Below the pieces are notes generated by a model. The model was not told the DNA's origin. It saw nothing but the letters and a program-made list of their open reading frames with translations, and did not search any database. Of a stretch of 45,184 nt of DNA, positions 35,342 to 43,451 are shown piece after piece. Numbering within the stretch: the first letter of the stretch is position 1; each line of letters opens with the position of its first letter. The stretch covers positions 1 to 45,184 of IMG/VR virus record IMGVR_UViG_3300021062_000026; one strand, written 5' to 3'. The translations under genes and the position numbers were made by a program. The stretch is from a virus.

Positions 35342-37336
35342 ATGCTCTCCACCGAGCTCAAGTCCCTCTGGCAAGAGGTCGAGGCCGCGATCCAGTTCCA
35401 GGACCGCCGCACCAAGAACGTCAAGGTGATGGTCGAGCGCTACACCTCGCCCTTCTACTGGGGCGACGAGCGCACCGGGGACTACGACCCCGTCAACCAC
35501 GCCTTCGAGTTCATCGGCCTCACCAAGGCCGAGAGCGTCTACGACAACCCGCGCTGGATGGCGAAAACCAAGCGCGGCTCGGACTACGCCCTCATCGCCG
35601 AGGCGATCCAAGGCGGGCTCAACCGCTGGACGAAGGACGTTTCGCTCGACGAGCTGCTCGGCAAGTTCTACGACGACCAGTGCTTCTTCTACCCGGTCGC
35701 GTGCATCGTCCAGCGTCCGGTCCCGGGCTTCGACCAGGGCAAGCAGACGAGCGTCCGCCATAAGCCGGCGATCCAGCGCGTCTCGTTCCGGCGCTACTTC
35801 CGCGACCCGCTCGCGATCGACGAGGAGGAGTGCCGGTTCGAGGGGCACACGACGATCCGGGACAAGGAGGACCTGCTCCTCGAAGCCAAGCAGAACCCCG
35901 ACGCCGGCTGGAACGTCGAGGCGATCGAGGCCCTCGCGACGGGCGTGGGCTTGGACAAGCTCCGCAAGAAGGACGACTCGCTCAAGAGCCCCGACCGCAA
36001 GGAGATCGTCCTGCACCACGTCTGGATCCCCGAGTGGCATCCGCCCGTCGGGGACCCTCTGTGGAGCGAGGTCCCGGAAGAAGACTGGGACTGCTACCAC
36101 GGCGGCATCTTCACGATCGCCGAGGGCGGCAAGGAAGCCGGCGGGACGGCACCGATGGCCTTCGTGCGCGCGCCCCAATGGTTCTACGGGCACGAGTCCG
36201 GCCCCTATGCCACGGGCGGCGAGTTCAACGTCCCCGACGAGACGGTGCCGCTCTCGGGCTTCCTCGCGATCGAGGGGCAACTGCGCGAGGTCAACGCGCA
36301 GGAGAAGGCGCGGCTGCAAGCCGACCGCCGGCGCAAGACGCTCGGCTTCGTCAGCCACAAGAGCGACAAGCTCCAAAAGGCGGTCGCGGAGGCCGCGGAC
36401 GGCTCGATCGTCCCGATGGAGATCGACGACGTGCGCACGGGCATCGTGGCTGTCCCGCTCGGCGGCTCGTCGCCCGAGCAGCACGTCACCTGCGACGTCC
36501 TCGACCAGCGCCTGCGTCGCACGTCGGGCATCTCCGACACGGCGGCGGGCCAGCCGAACAGCGACGTCACCGCGACCGCCGAGGCCGTGGCCGACAAGGG
36601 TTCGACCGCGCGCGCCGCGTGGCGCAAGCGTCAGTTCGCCAAGTTCGTGAAGAAGATCGGCCTCAAGGTCGCCTACCTGCTCTACCACGACGACAAGGTC
36701 GTGATGGCCTCCGACGAGGAGGGGGGCACGTTCTACGGCGGCAGCCCGAACATGCACGAGCAGGCGATGGCCGCGGAGATGGCCCCGCAGGTCGTCCAGT
36801 TCCTGGAGTCGATCGGCGCGCCCCCGGAGCAGATCCCCGAGCTCGTCCCGCAGCTCATCGCGGCGTCCCTCCAGAAGCTCCAAGAGCTGCACGCCAACGC
36901 CTCGTTCTCCGACCTGGACCTCGACATCGAGCCGCAGAGCATGGAGCGCGTCTCCGAGGCGCAGGCGCAGCGCAAGGCGATGACGCTCGGTGGCATGGTG
37001 ATGCAGGTGGCGAGCGCGGCTCCGACGATGCCGCACTTCCGATCCAAGCTGTTCCTGGACGACTTCGGTCGCGCCTGGGACGAGCCCGAGCTCGGCAAGT
37101 ACCTCGACGAGGAGATGCTCGCCCTCCAGGGCGCCCTCGCGGCGGCGCAGCCGCAGCTCGCGACGGGGATGGGCTCAGGGCCAGGCCAGCAAGGCGGGAT
37201 GGCCCGGCCGCAGATGCAGAGCAACGTCGCCCCGGCGGCGCGTCCGCAGCTTCCCCAGCGCGCGGGCCCGTCGCGGCAAGGGGCCCCGGGTCAGAGCGCG
37301 GGCGCGAAGGCGGCGAAGTCGCAGATGGTGGCCTGA
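35342..37336 (+). CDS. Portal protein
   Basis: This 664-residue protein is probably the dodecameric ring at the capsid vertex through which DNA passes. It is recognised by position (after TerL, before scaffold and capsid), size and pattern: a helical N-terminus (LKSLWQEVEAAIQFQDRRTK), a conserved-looking QRVSFRRYFRDPLAIDEEEC near residue 140, a long helical stem (AIEGQLREVNAQEKARLQAD) and TSGISDTAAGQPNSDVTATA before another long helix. The C-terminal part (after about 590) is Gln/Pro/Ala-rich and disordered, as in many podovirus portals. No motif is diagnostic alone, so the call rests on context. Confidence 0.83.
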   Translation: MLSTELKSLWQEVEAAIQFQDRRTKNVKVMVERYTSPFYWGDERTGDYDPVNHAFEFIGLTKAESVYDNPRWMAKTKRGSDYALIAEAIQGGLNRWTKDVSLDELLGKFYDDQCFFYPVACIVQRPVPGFDQGKQTSVRHKPAIQRVSFRRYFRDPLAIDEEECRFEGHTTIRDKEDLLLEAKQNPDAGWNVEAIEALATGVGLDKLRKKDDSLKSPDRKEIVLHHVWIPEWHPPVGDPLWSEVPEEDWDCYHGGIFTIAEGGKEAGGTAPMAFVRAPQWFYGHESGPYATGGEFNVPDETVPLSGFLAIEGQLREVNAQEKARLQADRRRKTLGFVSHKSDKLQKAVAEAADGSIVPMEIDDVRTGIVAVPLGGSSPEQHVTCDVLDQRLRRTSGISDTAAGQPNSDVTATAEAVADKGSTARAAWRKRQFAKFVKKIGLKVAYLLYHDDKVVMASDEEGGTFYGGSPNMHEQAMAAEMAPQVVQFLESIGAPPEQIPELVPQLIAASLQKLQELHANASFSDLDLDIEPQSMERVSEAQAQRKAMTLGGMVMQVASAAPTMPHFRSKLFLDDFGRAWDEPELGKYLDEEMLALQGALAAAQPQLATGMGSGPGQQGGMARPQMQSNVAPAARPQLPQRAGPSRQGAPGQSAGAKAAKSQMVA

Positions 37337-37339
37337 TCC

Positions 37340-38068
37340 ATGACGAAGACCGGCGCTCCCAAGAAGTTCACCCGTCTCGGCTACCCCGACTCCAGCCAGG
37401 AGCAGGAAGACCTCTCGGCGATGGGGATCGAGAACGTCGGCGGCGCCTACGGGCCCTCCGACATCGTCCGGCCCCAGTTCGACCGCTTCTGGATGCTCAC
37501 GGGCGAGGAGCCCAGCGGGAACTACGAAACCGGCTTCACGATCACGACCGCGGACAACCCGACCGGGGTGATCCTGGGGGCCGCCGAGGTCTGGGATCCC
37601 TCGTTCGAGCGTGGCGGGTTCATCGAGGGCTCGTTCTTCGGCAAGTGGACGAACATCTCGGCCGGGGACGTCATCACGCTCAAGCTCCAAGTGAACGACA
37701 TCGCGACCTCGACGAACAAGATCCTCGACCACACGGCGAACGCCGGATCGGCGATCACCTTCGTGGACGTGTTCTCGGCCGCGACGGCCTCGATCGTGAA
37801 CCACGCGGACCCGGGCTACGTGGACCTGCGCTTTCGCTTCTACAGCGAGGGCAAGACGGCGCAGGGCTACGTGGTCGAGAGCCGGATCCTGCGCGGCGGG
37901 ACGTTCACCGGGCCGACGCTGATCGGCATGGGCGAGACGGCGATCAACCACGAGTTCGACTCGGGTTGCCGCCTCTACCGAGTCGTCGCCAGCGTGGCGC
38001 ACGCGAGCACGACGTGGCTCGTGCGGTCCTCCTGCGGGTTTCAGCACGGTATCCGATACGGCCACTAG
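37340..38068 (+). CDS. Beta-rich structural protein candidate
   Basis: This 242-residue protein follows the portal by 3 nt and is strongly beta-like (ETGFTITTADNPTGVILGAA, GYVDLRFRFYSEGKTAQGYV), consistent with a jelly-roll or fibre-type virion protein. The N-terminus (KKFTRLGYPDSSQEQEDLSA) may attach it to the capsid or portal. The function, perhaps decoration or adsorption, is inferred from composition and neighbours. No family is recognised. Confidence 0.68.
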   Translation: MTKTGAPKKFTRLGYPDSSQEQEDLSAMGIENVGGAYGPSDIVRPQFDRFWMLTGEEPSGNYETGFTITTADNPTGVILGAAEVWDPSFERGGFIEGSFFGKWTNISAGDVITLKLQVNDIATSTNKILDHTANAGSAITFVDVFSAATASIVNHADPGYVDLRFRFYSEGKTAQGYVVESRILRGGTFTGPTLIGMGETAINHEFDSGCRLYRVVASVAHASTTWLVRSSCGFQHGIRYGH

Positions 38069-38077
38069 TCCGCGCCC

Positions 38078-39160
38078 GTGTCGGCGCCGCCCCTCGCACC
38101 CGCCATGCCCAACGCCTTCACCGACGCCTACCAGCACCCGTCGAACCTGACGCACAAGTACATCCGCTACGCCAAGCACCCATCGACGGTCTGCACGGTC
38201 TACCGGCACCCGACGAACTGGGACGCGGTGGGCGGGAACCCGTGCCTCCTCGTCTTCCACGCGGGCTCGTGGGTCTCGGTCGGCTGGGACCAGGACCTCT
38301 TCAACTTCAACAGCCCGTTCACGCCCAACCGCGGGCACCACGTCGTCGCGGCCTCGCTGCTCGATCCGAAGTACGGCTACAGCTCGACGACGATCGACAA
38401 GACCAAGCCGGCCTTCACGCTCGTCTCCTGCGAGTATCCGCAGGCGGCGTCGCTGGCGGGGAAGCCGACCTACCCCGACTACGGCTACTGGGGCGATCAG
38501 GCGGCGATCGGGCGCGCGGTCCAGTACTTCAAGGACAACGGCTGGCGCTGGGGGATCAACAAGGACCTGATCTTCACCTGGGGGCAGTCGGCCGGCTCGT
38601 GCAACGGCATGGTCAATCTGCTTTCGCCGTCGCTGCCGTTCCTGCCGAACTACCGCGCGGGGTCGCGCTGGGATCGCTACTCCAGCTCGCGCGTGGCCGG
38701 GCACCTGAACTGGTACGGCGAGATCACCTGCGTGGGCGAGGAGTACAACTACACGTCGGGGGTCTACGCGAACCCGGCGGGCACGAACGCGGGTCTCTTC
38801 GGGGACATCCCGGCCTCGCAATCGGACTGGTCGGAGCACAACATCGTGCCGCTCTCGATCCAGAAGCGGTCGAGCCCGATGTACCTCTTGGGCCTCAAGC
38901 GCAAGGAGAACGTCGGGCTCTCGATCCTGAGCTTCTACGCCCAGAGCGAGGACAACAACAACTCCGGCCACGACCCCAAGCAGTTCCCCGTGCTGGCGGC
39001 GGCGTGCGCGGAGGCCGGGGTCAACCACCAAGGCCGGATCGTGGCCACGAACGGGGTCACGGACTTGGGGCAGACGATCGGGGAGACCTACGCCTGGCTG
39101 AAGGGTCTGGTCGAGCAGGCGGACGCCTACCGGGTCGGGCTGGCGCCGGCGGGGTTCTAG
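38078..39160 (+). CDS. Alpha/beta hydrolase (esterase-like) in the head module
   Basis: This 360-residue protein has features of the BD-FAE/carboxylesterase-type alpha/beta hydrolases: a strand and oxyanion region NPCLLVFHAGSWVSVGWDQD (about residues 55-74), DQAAIGRAVQYFKDNGWRWG, then the nucleophile elbow GQSAGS (Ser near 171). A likely acid and His follow in the C-terminal third (EDNNNSGHDPKQFP). It would remove acyl groups from a sugar or lipid, for instance deacetylating surface polysaccharide. There is no signal peptide. GTG 38078 or ATG 38105 can start it. Such a gene between portal and scaffold is unusual; it may be a virion-attached depolymerase. Confidence 0.78.
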   Translation: MSAPPLAPAMPNAFTDAYQHPSNLTHKYIRYAKHPSTVCTVYRHPTNWDAVGGNPCLLVFHAGSWVSVGWDQDLFNFNSPFTPNRGHHVVAASLLDPKYGYSSTTIDKTKPAFTLVSCEYPQAASLAGKPTYPDYGYWGDQAAIGRAVQYFKDNGWRWGINKDLIFTWGQSAGSCNGMVNLLSPSLPFLPNYRAGSRWDRYSSSRVAGHLNWYGEITCVGEEYNYTSGVYANPAGTNAGLFGDIPASQSDWSEHNIVPLSIQKRSSPMYLLGLKRKENVGLSILSFYAQSEDNNNSGHDPKQFPVLAAACAEAGVNHQGRIVATNGVTDLGQTIGETYAWLKGLVEQADAYRVGLAPAGF

Positions 39161-39161
39161 G

Positions 39162-39230
39162 GGTGGGCGCGGGATTCGAACCCGACCTACGGAGCCACAT
39201 TCCGACGCTCTACCGTTGAGCTACGCCCAC
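39162..39230 (-). tRNA. tRNA-His(GTG)-like gene
   Basis: The 69-nt gene has a 7-bp acceptor (GTGGGCG with CGCCCAC), a D arm (GCTC-AACGGTA-GAGC), an anticodon stem with one mismatch, loop ATGTGGC (anticodon GTG, His), a 4-bp T stem (CGGG-TTCGAAT-CCCG) and C73, the histidine discriminator. The extra G at position -1 needed for histidylation is T in the DNA, and the T stem is one pair short. It lies antisense, one base after the esterase-like gene. Confidence 0.75.
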
Positions 39231-39251
39231 AGTTCGGGCGCCATCTTACCG

Positions 39252-39470
39252 CTAAATGGCGGCCACGACCATCGCCTCGCGCGGCCCCACGGCCAGCCGG
39301 GAGCCCCCGCAGACGAGGCAGTCGTAGGCGATCTGGATGTCCCGCCCGGCCCCTAGGGCGCGGCCGTAGCGCATGTAGCCGTGGGCCTCGCAGGCCGGGC
39401 AGGGCCGCTCTCCGGGCTGGTACTCGCGGGGCGGGAACAGGGAGACGTAGGCACTAGGGGTAGGGGTCAT
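39252..39470 (-). CDS. Small double-CxxC zinc-finger protein
   Basis: This 72-residue protein has two zinc pairs in a DnaJ-like arrangement: RPCPACEAHGYMRYGRALGA and AYDCLVCGGSRLAVG. ATG 39470 lies ten bases from the leftward -10-like TATGGT, so the message is almost leaderless. It is the only protein gene on the minus strand within the head module. A regulatory role at the adjacent divergent promoter is an attractive but unproven idea. Confidence 0.68.
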   Translation of the reverse strand: MTPTPSAYVSLFPPREYQPGERPCPACEAHGYMRYGRALGAGRDIQIAYDCLVCGGSRLAVGPREAMVVAAI

Positions 39471-39479
39471 CGGCCGGCA

Positions 39480-39535
39480 ACCATACCACATCTTGTGGTC
39501 TCCGGGTTGACAACGGGGACCTATCTTCCTAGCAT
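39480..39535. promoter_or_regulatory. Divergent late control element 2
   Basis: Rightward: TTGACA (39507-39512), a 17-nt spacer ending CTTCC, and TAGCAT (39530-39535); the expected start coincides with GTG 39542. Leftward: TGG then TATGGT (39485-39480), an extended -10. A perfect inverted repeat ACCACA-TCT-TGTGGT (39486-39500) sits just upstream of the rightward -35 and may be an operator. Confidence 0.68.
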
Positions 39536-39541
39536 CTCCCC

Positions 39542-39862
39542 GTGCCCGGCACCTACGAGTTCGCGGACGCCCGCGGCAAGGTGGTCGAGCTGGTCCTGGA
39601 GCCCAGCGAGGCCCCCCGCATTGGGGACCCCCTCGTGGTTGACGGCCGGACCCTGACGCGGATCGCGTCCCTGCCCGAGGTGAAGAAGCCCAAGGACTTC
39701 TTCCACGTCGCGCACTCCCTCCACCGCTGGCACCCCGACGCGCCGAGGCACACGGCCGAAGGCAAGCCCGTCTTCTGCACCAAGCGGGAGATCGAGAACT
39801 TCCGGGCCAAGGACGAGGCCCGCACGCAAGGCAAGCGCCAGCTCGCCTTCGACCCCTCATGA
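39542..39862 (+). CDS. Small conserved-looking phage protein before the scaffold
   Basis: This 106-residue protein opens (GTG) PGTYEFADARGKVVELVLEP and continues RIGDPLVVDGRTLTRIASLP, a pattern like small FmdB/zinc-ribbon-type phage proteins whose cysteines have been lost. The C-terminal part (HRWHPDAPRHTAEGKPVFCT) has a helical, charged end. It is the first gene after promoter 2 and overlaps the scaffold gene by ATGA. Its start is on the expected transcription start. Confidence 0.7.
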   Translation: MPGTYEFADARGKVVELVLEPSEAPRIGDPLVVDGRTLTRIASLPEVKKPKDFFHVAHSLHRWHPDAPRHTAEGKPVFCTKREIENFRAKDEARTQGKRQLAFDPS

Positions 39863-40863
39863 GCGAAGCCGTCGTCGAGGCCCCGGTCGTCGAAGCCCCC
39901 GCCGTGGAGACGGCTCCGACCGCAGAAGCCTCGCTGCCTCCCCCTGAGCGCGCGCGCGACGACAAGGGGCGATTCGTCGCCGAGGGTCTCGCGCGCGGCG
40001 AAGCGCTCCTGAAGAAGCGCTTGGGCGAGGCGGATCTCGCTACGCCGGGACATCCCGGCCTCTCCTTGGAGGCGAAGGAGAAGATCAAGAACACCGACGC
40101 TGAGGAATCGGCGTCGGCTGAACCCCCGAAAGCGAAGGAAACAGACGCGGATCTCGAATCCGCGTTCCAGGCCCTTCGCCTGACGGGTCTCAAGTCGAAG
40201 CACCTGGAGAAGTTCTCGCGCGAGGAGGTCCTCGAGATCGCCGCGCACGAGAAGAAGCGCCAGGCAGAAAACGACGCCAAGGTTGCGCGCGCCAACGAAG
40301 TCATCAAGCAGCGTGAAGCAGCCAGCGCCCCGGAGACGCAGCCGAAAGGTCCAGCGTTCGACGTGGGCAAGCTGGTCCAGCCGTTGGGTGAAGAGTTCGG
40401 AGACGAAGCGGCCTCGAAGTTCGGAACCGTTCTTTCGGCCCTGAAAGGCCACTACGACGAGCAACTGGCGGAGCTCACGAGCGCCATCCAGACCCTCGCC
40501 GGTGGGTACTTCAGCGTGCAGGAGGAGCGTGCCCGGACGCGGCTTGCGGGACGGTTCCCGCAGGTCGAGGACCAGGCTGAATTCGGCAAGGTCAAGGCCA
40601 AGGCGGACAAGCTCTTTTCGAGCGGGACCTACGAGTCCCTCGACGAGGCGTATTCCGACGCGGCGGCGATCGTGCTGGGCAAAGCGGGTCCTGCGAAGTC
40701 CGACTCGAATCCCCGTACCCGGACCAACGGCCAGCCCTCGCTCGCGTCGCGCTCCTCGCCGCCCGTGCCCGTGAACAAGGACGACAAAGTCGTCGCGTTC
40801 CTCGCGGCTCGGTTGGCGCAGCGCTCTCCGGACGAAGCTCGCCGCATCGCTGGTCTCGGGTAA
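39859..40863 (+). CDS. Scaffolding protein
   Basis: This 334-residue, highly acidic and helical protein is directly upstream of the capsid gene. It has a Pro/Ala/Glu-rich disordered N-terminus (VVEAPVVEAPAVETAPTAEA), ERARDDKGRFVAE, a coiled-coil centre (EVLEIAAHEKKRQAENDAKV) and a second helical region (EEFGDEAASKFGTVLSALKG). A C-terminal helix-loop-like end (DDKVVAFLAARLAQRSPDEA) may bind capsid. These traits are typical of phage scaffolds, which guide prohead assembly and then leave. The function is inferred from composition and position. Confidence 0.8.
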   Translation: MSEAVVEAPVVEAPAVETAPTAEASLPPPERARDDKGRFVAEGLARGEALLKKRLGEADLATPGHPGLSLEAKEKIKNTDAEESASAEPPKAKETDADLESAFQALRLTGLKSKHLEKFSREEVLEIAAHEKKRQAENDAKVARANEVIKQREAASAPETQPKGPAFDVGKLVQPLGEEFGDEAASKFGTVLSALKGHYDEQLAELTSAIQTLAGGYFSVQEERARTRLAGRFPQVEDQAEFGKVKAKADKLFSSGTYESLDEAYSDAAAIVLGKAGPAKSDSNPRTRTNGQPSLASRSSPPVPVNKDDKVVAFLAARLAQRSPDEARRIAGLG

Positions 40864-40887
40864 CGACCACCCGAAAGACCCTCTCTC

Positions 40888-42072
40888 ATGGCCGGACAAG
40901 CTCTCAGCTTGTTCGCGGAGTTCGTCAATGAGACGGGACCCACGTTCCTCACTTCGCAGGAGGAACGGGTCAACGACGCTCAGAAGCGGAACTACCGCAC
41001 GCTCGGCTACCTCAGCCGAGGTCAAAAGATGTCGGAGATGCTGCAAGGCGGGCAGCAGATCAAGGACATCATCTACCTGTCCGCCACCCGCACCGGGACG
41101 ACCTACCTCCCGAACGCTCCGATCTCGCGGACCAACAAGCAGACCGGTACCGCGTGGACCGTGCCCTGGCGATTCTGGGAAAACCACATCGCCTACACGG
41201 ACCAGGAGATCGAGCTCAACGACGGGGCCAGCGCCGCGCAGCTCGCGCAGCAGTACAAGCGCATCTGGCACGCGAAGCAGCAAGAGCTCGCGACCGACCA
41301 GGCGAACTTCCAAGAGGAACTCCTCTGGGCGGTTCCCGACACCACGAAGATGGAATCGGCGACGGGCCAAGAGCCCTACTCGATCCCCTGCTTCGTCAAC
41401 GAGTTCGACAACGGCTTGCCCTCGGCCGCGCACCCCGGTGGTGTGTGGACTACGGTCCAGCAGATCAACCCGACGACCGTCGGGCAGACGAACTGGGTCC
41501 CGCAGCGGTTCGGCTACACGGCGTCGACCACGACCACGCAGGCCCTGACCGACGCCTTCGACAAGGCGTGGCTGAGCCTCGAATTCCAGTCGCCGCCCTA
41601 CGACAAGCAGTACTTCGAGTCCGACACGGCCGAGCCGATCAACATCGTCGCCACGTCGATGCAAGGTCGGATCAACCTCATGAAGGTCTACCGGGCGAAC
41701 AACGACCGGTGGGAAGACATGAAGGACCCGTGGTTCCAGCCGATGTACGCGGGGGCTCCCTGCGTCTACGTCGCGCAACTGGACTCGGCGGCGATCTTCC
41801 CGACGGGCGCGGCTGCCGCGCTCTCGACGGAGCTCGACACCGCGGGCACCACGAACGCGGGCCCGCGCTACTTCCTCCTCCAGCCCAAGTACCTGCGGAT
41901 GGTCTACAAGTCCGGCAGGTTCATGAAGAACCTCGGCGAGTTCACTCCCCCGGAGACGCCGACGTCGCACTTCATGCCGGTCGACACCTGGGGCAACCTC
42001 GTGTGTCGCTCGCGCATCCGTCACGGGATCATCTACCCGACGGCGGACATCGGAACGGCGGGGGTGCTGTAG
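40888..42072 (+). CDS. Major capsid protein
   Basis: This 394-residue protein follows the scaffold and has features of an HK97-fold capsid subunit in podoviruses with long tail genes downstream: a helical N-arm (LSLFAEFVNETGPTFLTSQE), an E-loop-like beta region (ATRTGTTYLPNAPISRTNKQ), a long spine helix (GASAAQLAQQYKRIWHAKQQ) and a P-domain/A-domain region (ADTAEPINIVATSMQ-like). It ends in beta strands (RSRIRHGIIYPTADIGTAGV). A ribosome site was not obvious before ATG 40888. Assignment is by order, size and overall resemblance rather than a unique motif. Confidence 0.85.
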   Translation: MAGQALSLFAEFVNETGPTFLTSQEERVNDAQKRNYRTLGYLSRGQKMSEMLQGGQQIKDIIYLSATRTGTTYLPNAPISRTNKQTGTAWTVPWRFWENHIAYTDQEIELNDGASAAQLAQQYKRIWHAKQQELATDQANFQEELLWAVPDTTKMESATGQEPYSIPCFVNEFDNGLPSAAHPGGVWTTVQQINPTTVGQTNWVPQRFGYTASTTTTQALTDAFDKAWLSLEFQSPPYDKQYFESDTAEPINIVATSMQGRINLMKVYRANNDRWEDMKDPWFQPMYAGAPCVYVAQLDSAAIFPTGAAAALSTELDTAGTTNAGPRYFLLQPKYLRMVYKSGRFMKNLGEFTPPETPTSHFMPVDTWGNLVCRSRIRHGIIYPTADIGTAGVL

Positions 42073-42074
42073 CC

Positions 42075-42653
42075 ATGAGCTTCACGAACCTCATCGCCAA
42101 TCCGGGCCGGGGCGTCGAACTCCTCAAGTACGAGGAGCGGATCTGCCTCAACAAGACGGGTGCTGCGACCGTGGTCGGGCAACTCGTCCAGTTCGACACG
42201 TTCCTGACGCAGGCGACCACCTTCACGGAGGGCTCGTCCTCGTCCGGCACGCCGAACTCGGCCTACAACGTCGTCGTCAACCCCGGGCTCTCCGGCGCGG
42301 CGAACGGCGCGGCCTGCACGTTCGGTCTGTTCGGGATCGCGATGGAAGCGGTCAACGACGGCAAGACGCTGCGGGTCTGCATCCGAGGCCACGTCAACGC
42401 CATCGTCCGCGCCGTGACCAGCGGCAAGACGGGCTACGGGGCCTGCGTCTACGCGACCAACAACGCCACCAACGTCAACCGCTACCTCGGCACCAACCCG
42501 AACACCAACAACTTGAAGTGCCTCGGCTGGGTCGAGGGCAACTACACGTTGGGCGGCGTCTCGGATGCGGCCGACACCGCGGAAGGCAGCTACACGGCGG
42601 GCGTTCTCGTCTCCTGGCCGGTGCTCTTCAACGGCATCGAAGGCATGGCCTGA
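42075..42653 (+). CDS. Capsid decoration/cement protein candidate
   Basis: This 192-residue, Gly/Thr/Asn-rich beta protein comes 2 nt after the capsid gene. It includes KYEERICLNKTGAATVVGQL, AACTFGLFGIAMEAVNDGKT and LRVCIRGHVNAIVRAVTSGK. The phrases about oscillating strands and a lone GHV turn resemble DUF2190-type capsid cement proteins that trimerise on the head surface. Position agrees. A hairpin follows the gene. Confidence 0.75.
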   Translation: MSFTNLIANPGRGVELLKYEERICLNKTGAATVVGQLVQFDTFLTQATTFTEGSSSSGTPNSAYNVVVNPGLSGAANGAACTFGLFGIAMEAVNDGKTLRVCIRGHVNAIVRAVTSGKTGYGACVYATNNATNVNRYLGTNPNTNNLKCLGWVEGNYTLGGVSDAADTAEGSYTAGVLVSWPVLFNGIEGMA

Positions 42654-42669
42654 TCCCCTGATTCCTTCG

Positions 42670-42709
42670 CCCGCCCTCGGCGTGATTCCTCCTGAGCGCC
42701 GGGGGCGGG
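42670..42709 (+). terminator. Strong hairpin after the capsid/cement genes
   Basis: A 13-bp stem (42670-42682 with 42697-42709, one G-T pair) has a 14-nt loop. No T-run follows, so it may reduce read-through or protect the 3' end of the abundant capsid mRNA rather than fully terminate. Confidence 0.5.
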
Positions 42710-42722
42710 CCCTCCCCTACCG

Positions 42723-43451
42723 ATGACGATCACCCGCGCCCAAGCCGTCACGCACATGCAGTACGCCACGGGCTCCACGCTCGCGGGTGCGACGGCCAAC
42801 GATCTCGTCAACGACGCGGGGACCTGGCTCTCCTCCGCCAACGGCTGGGGCTATCTCGCGCGGCAGACGACCCTCGCGAACCTCGTCCAGAATCAGGAGT
42901 ACGTCGCTCTGCCGGCGGACTTCCTGGAGCTCATCGCCGCTCACATGACGTCGGGATACCTCGCGGAGGTCGAGCAGGTTCCATTCGAGTACATCGTCTT
43001 CCTGCGGAACTCGAACATCAAGCCCTTCGCGACCCCGGGCTGGTGCGCGCCGGTGTGGACCACGGGCGCCCTCGTGGCGGCGTCCCTCGCGCGCCTCGAA
43101 CTGCATCCGGCGCCGTCTACGAACGTCACGAACGGCATCCGCATCCAATACCGCGCCGGCTGGACGCCGCTGACCGACGACGCGCACATCGCGAACATCC
43201 CCGAGTTCATGGTCCCCCTGTTCAAGGAGACCTGCGCGCTCTGGGCTCTTTCTCACCAGGAGCGTGACGTCGAGGCCCAGGCCGACCGCATCGCCGCCCT
43301 CAAGGCCGGTCCCACCTGGGAAGCCGCTGTGCGCACGGACGGCCAGAAGCAGGCGACGCTCGGGATCATGCGCGGAGGTGCCGCGCAGAAGCATCTCAAC
43401 CCGAGCGCCGTCCGGTTCGTCAACCCGCACGGGCCCATCTCGATCGTCTGA
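42723..43451 (+). CDS. Head-tail adaptor protein
   Basis: This 242-residue protein is in the position of the podovirus adaptor (T7 gp11/SU10-type): TRAQAVTHMQYATGSTLAGA, NDAGTWLSSANGWGYLARQT, a YVALPADFLELIAAHM motif (ALPxDF is usual in these adaptors), then a beta region and final helices. It would dock on the portal ring and carry the nozzle. The stop overlaps the start of the next gene by ATGA. Confidence 0.8.
   Translation: MTITRAQAVTHMQYATGSTLAGATANDLVNDAGTWLSSANGWGYLARQTTLANLVQNQEYVALPADFLELIAAHMTSGYLAEVEQVPFEYIVFLRNSNIKPFATPGWCAPVWTTGALVAASLARLELHPAPSTNVTNGIRIQYRAGWTPLTDDAHIANIPEFMVPLFKETCALWALSHQERDVEAQADRIAALKAGPTWEAAVRTDGQKQATLGIMRGGAAQKHLNPSAVRFVNPHGPISIV

Noticed and set aside
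37175-39031. 618-codon antisense frame opposite portal end and esterase
   Set aside because: Typical high-GC shadow, no motif, and it covers three real genes on the other strand.
35830-39219. 1,129-codon frame across portal, structural and esterase genes
   Set aside because: It ignores three gene boundaries and is Arg-rich throughout; a high-GC artefact.
39553-42024. 823-codon antisense frame opposite scaffold and capsid
   Set aside because: Covers three real genes on the other strand and contains no recognisable motif.
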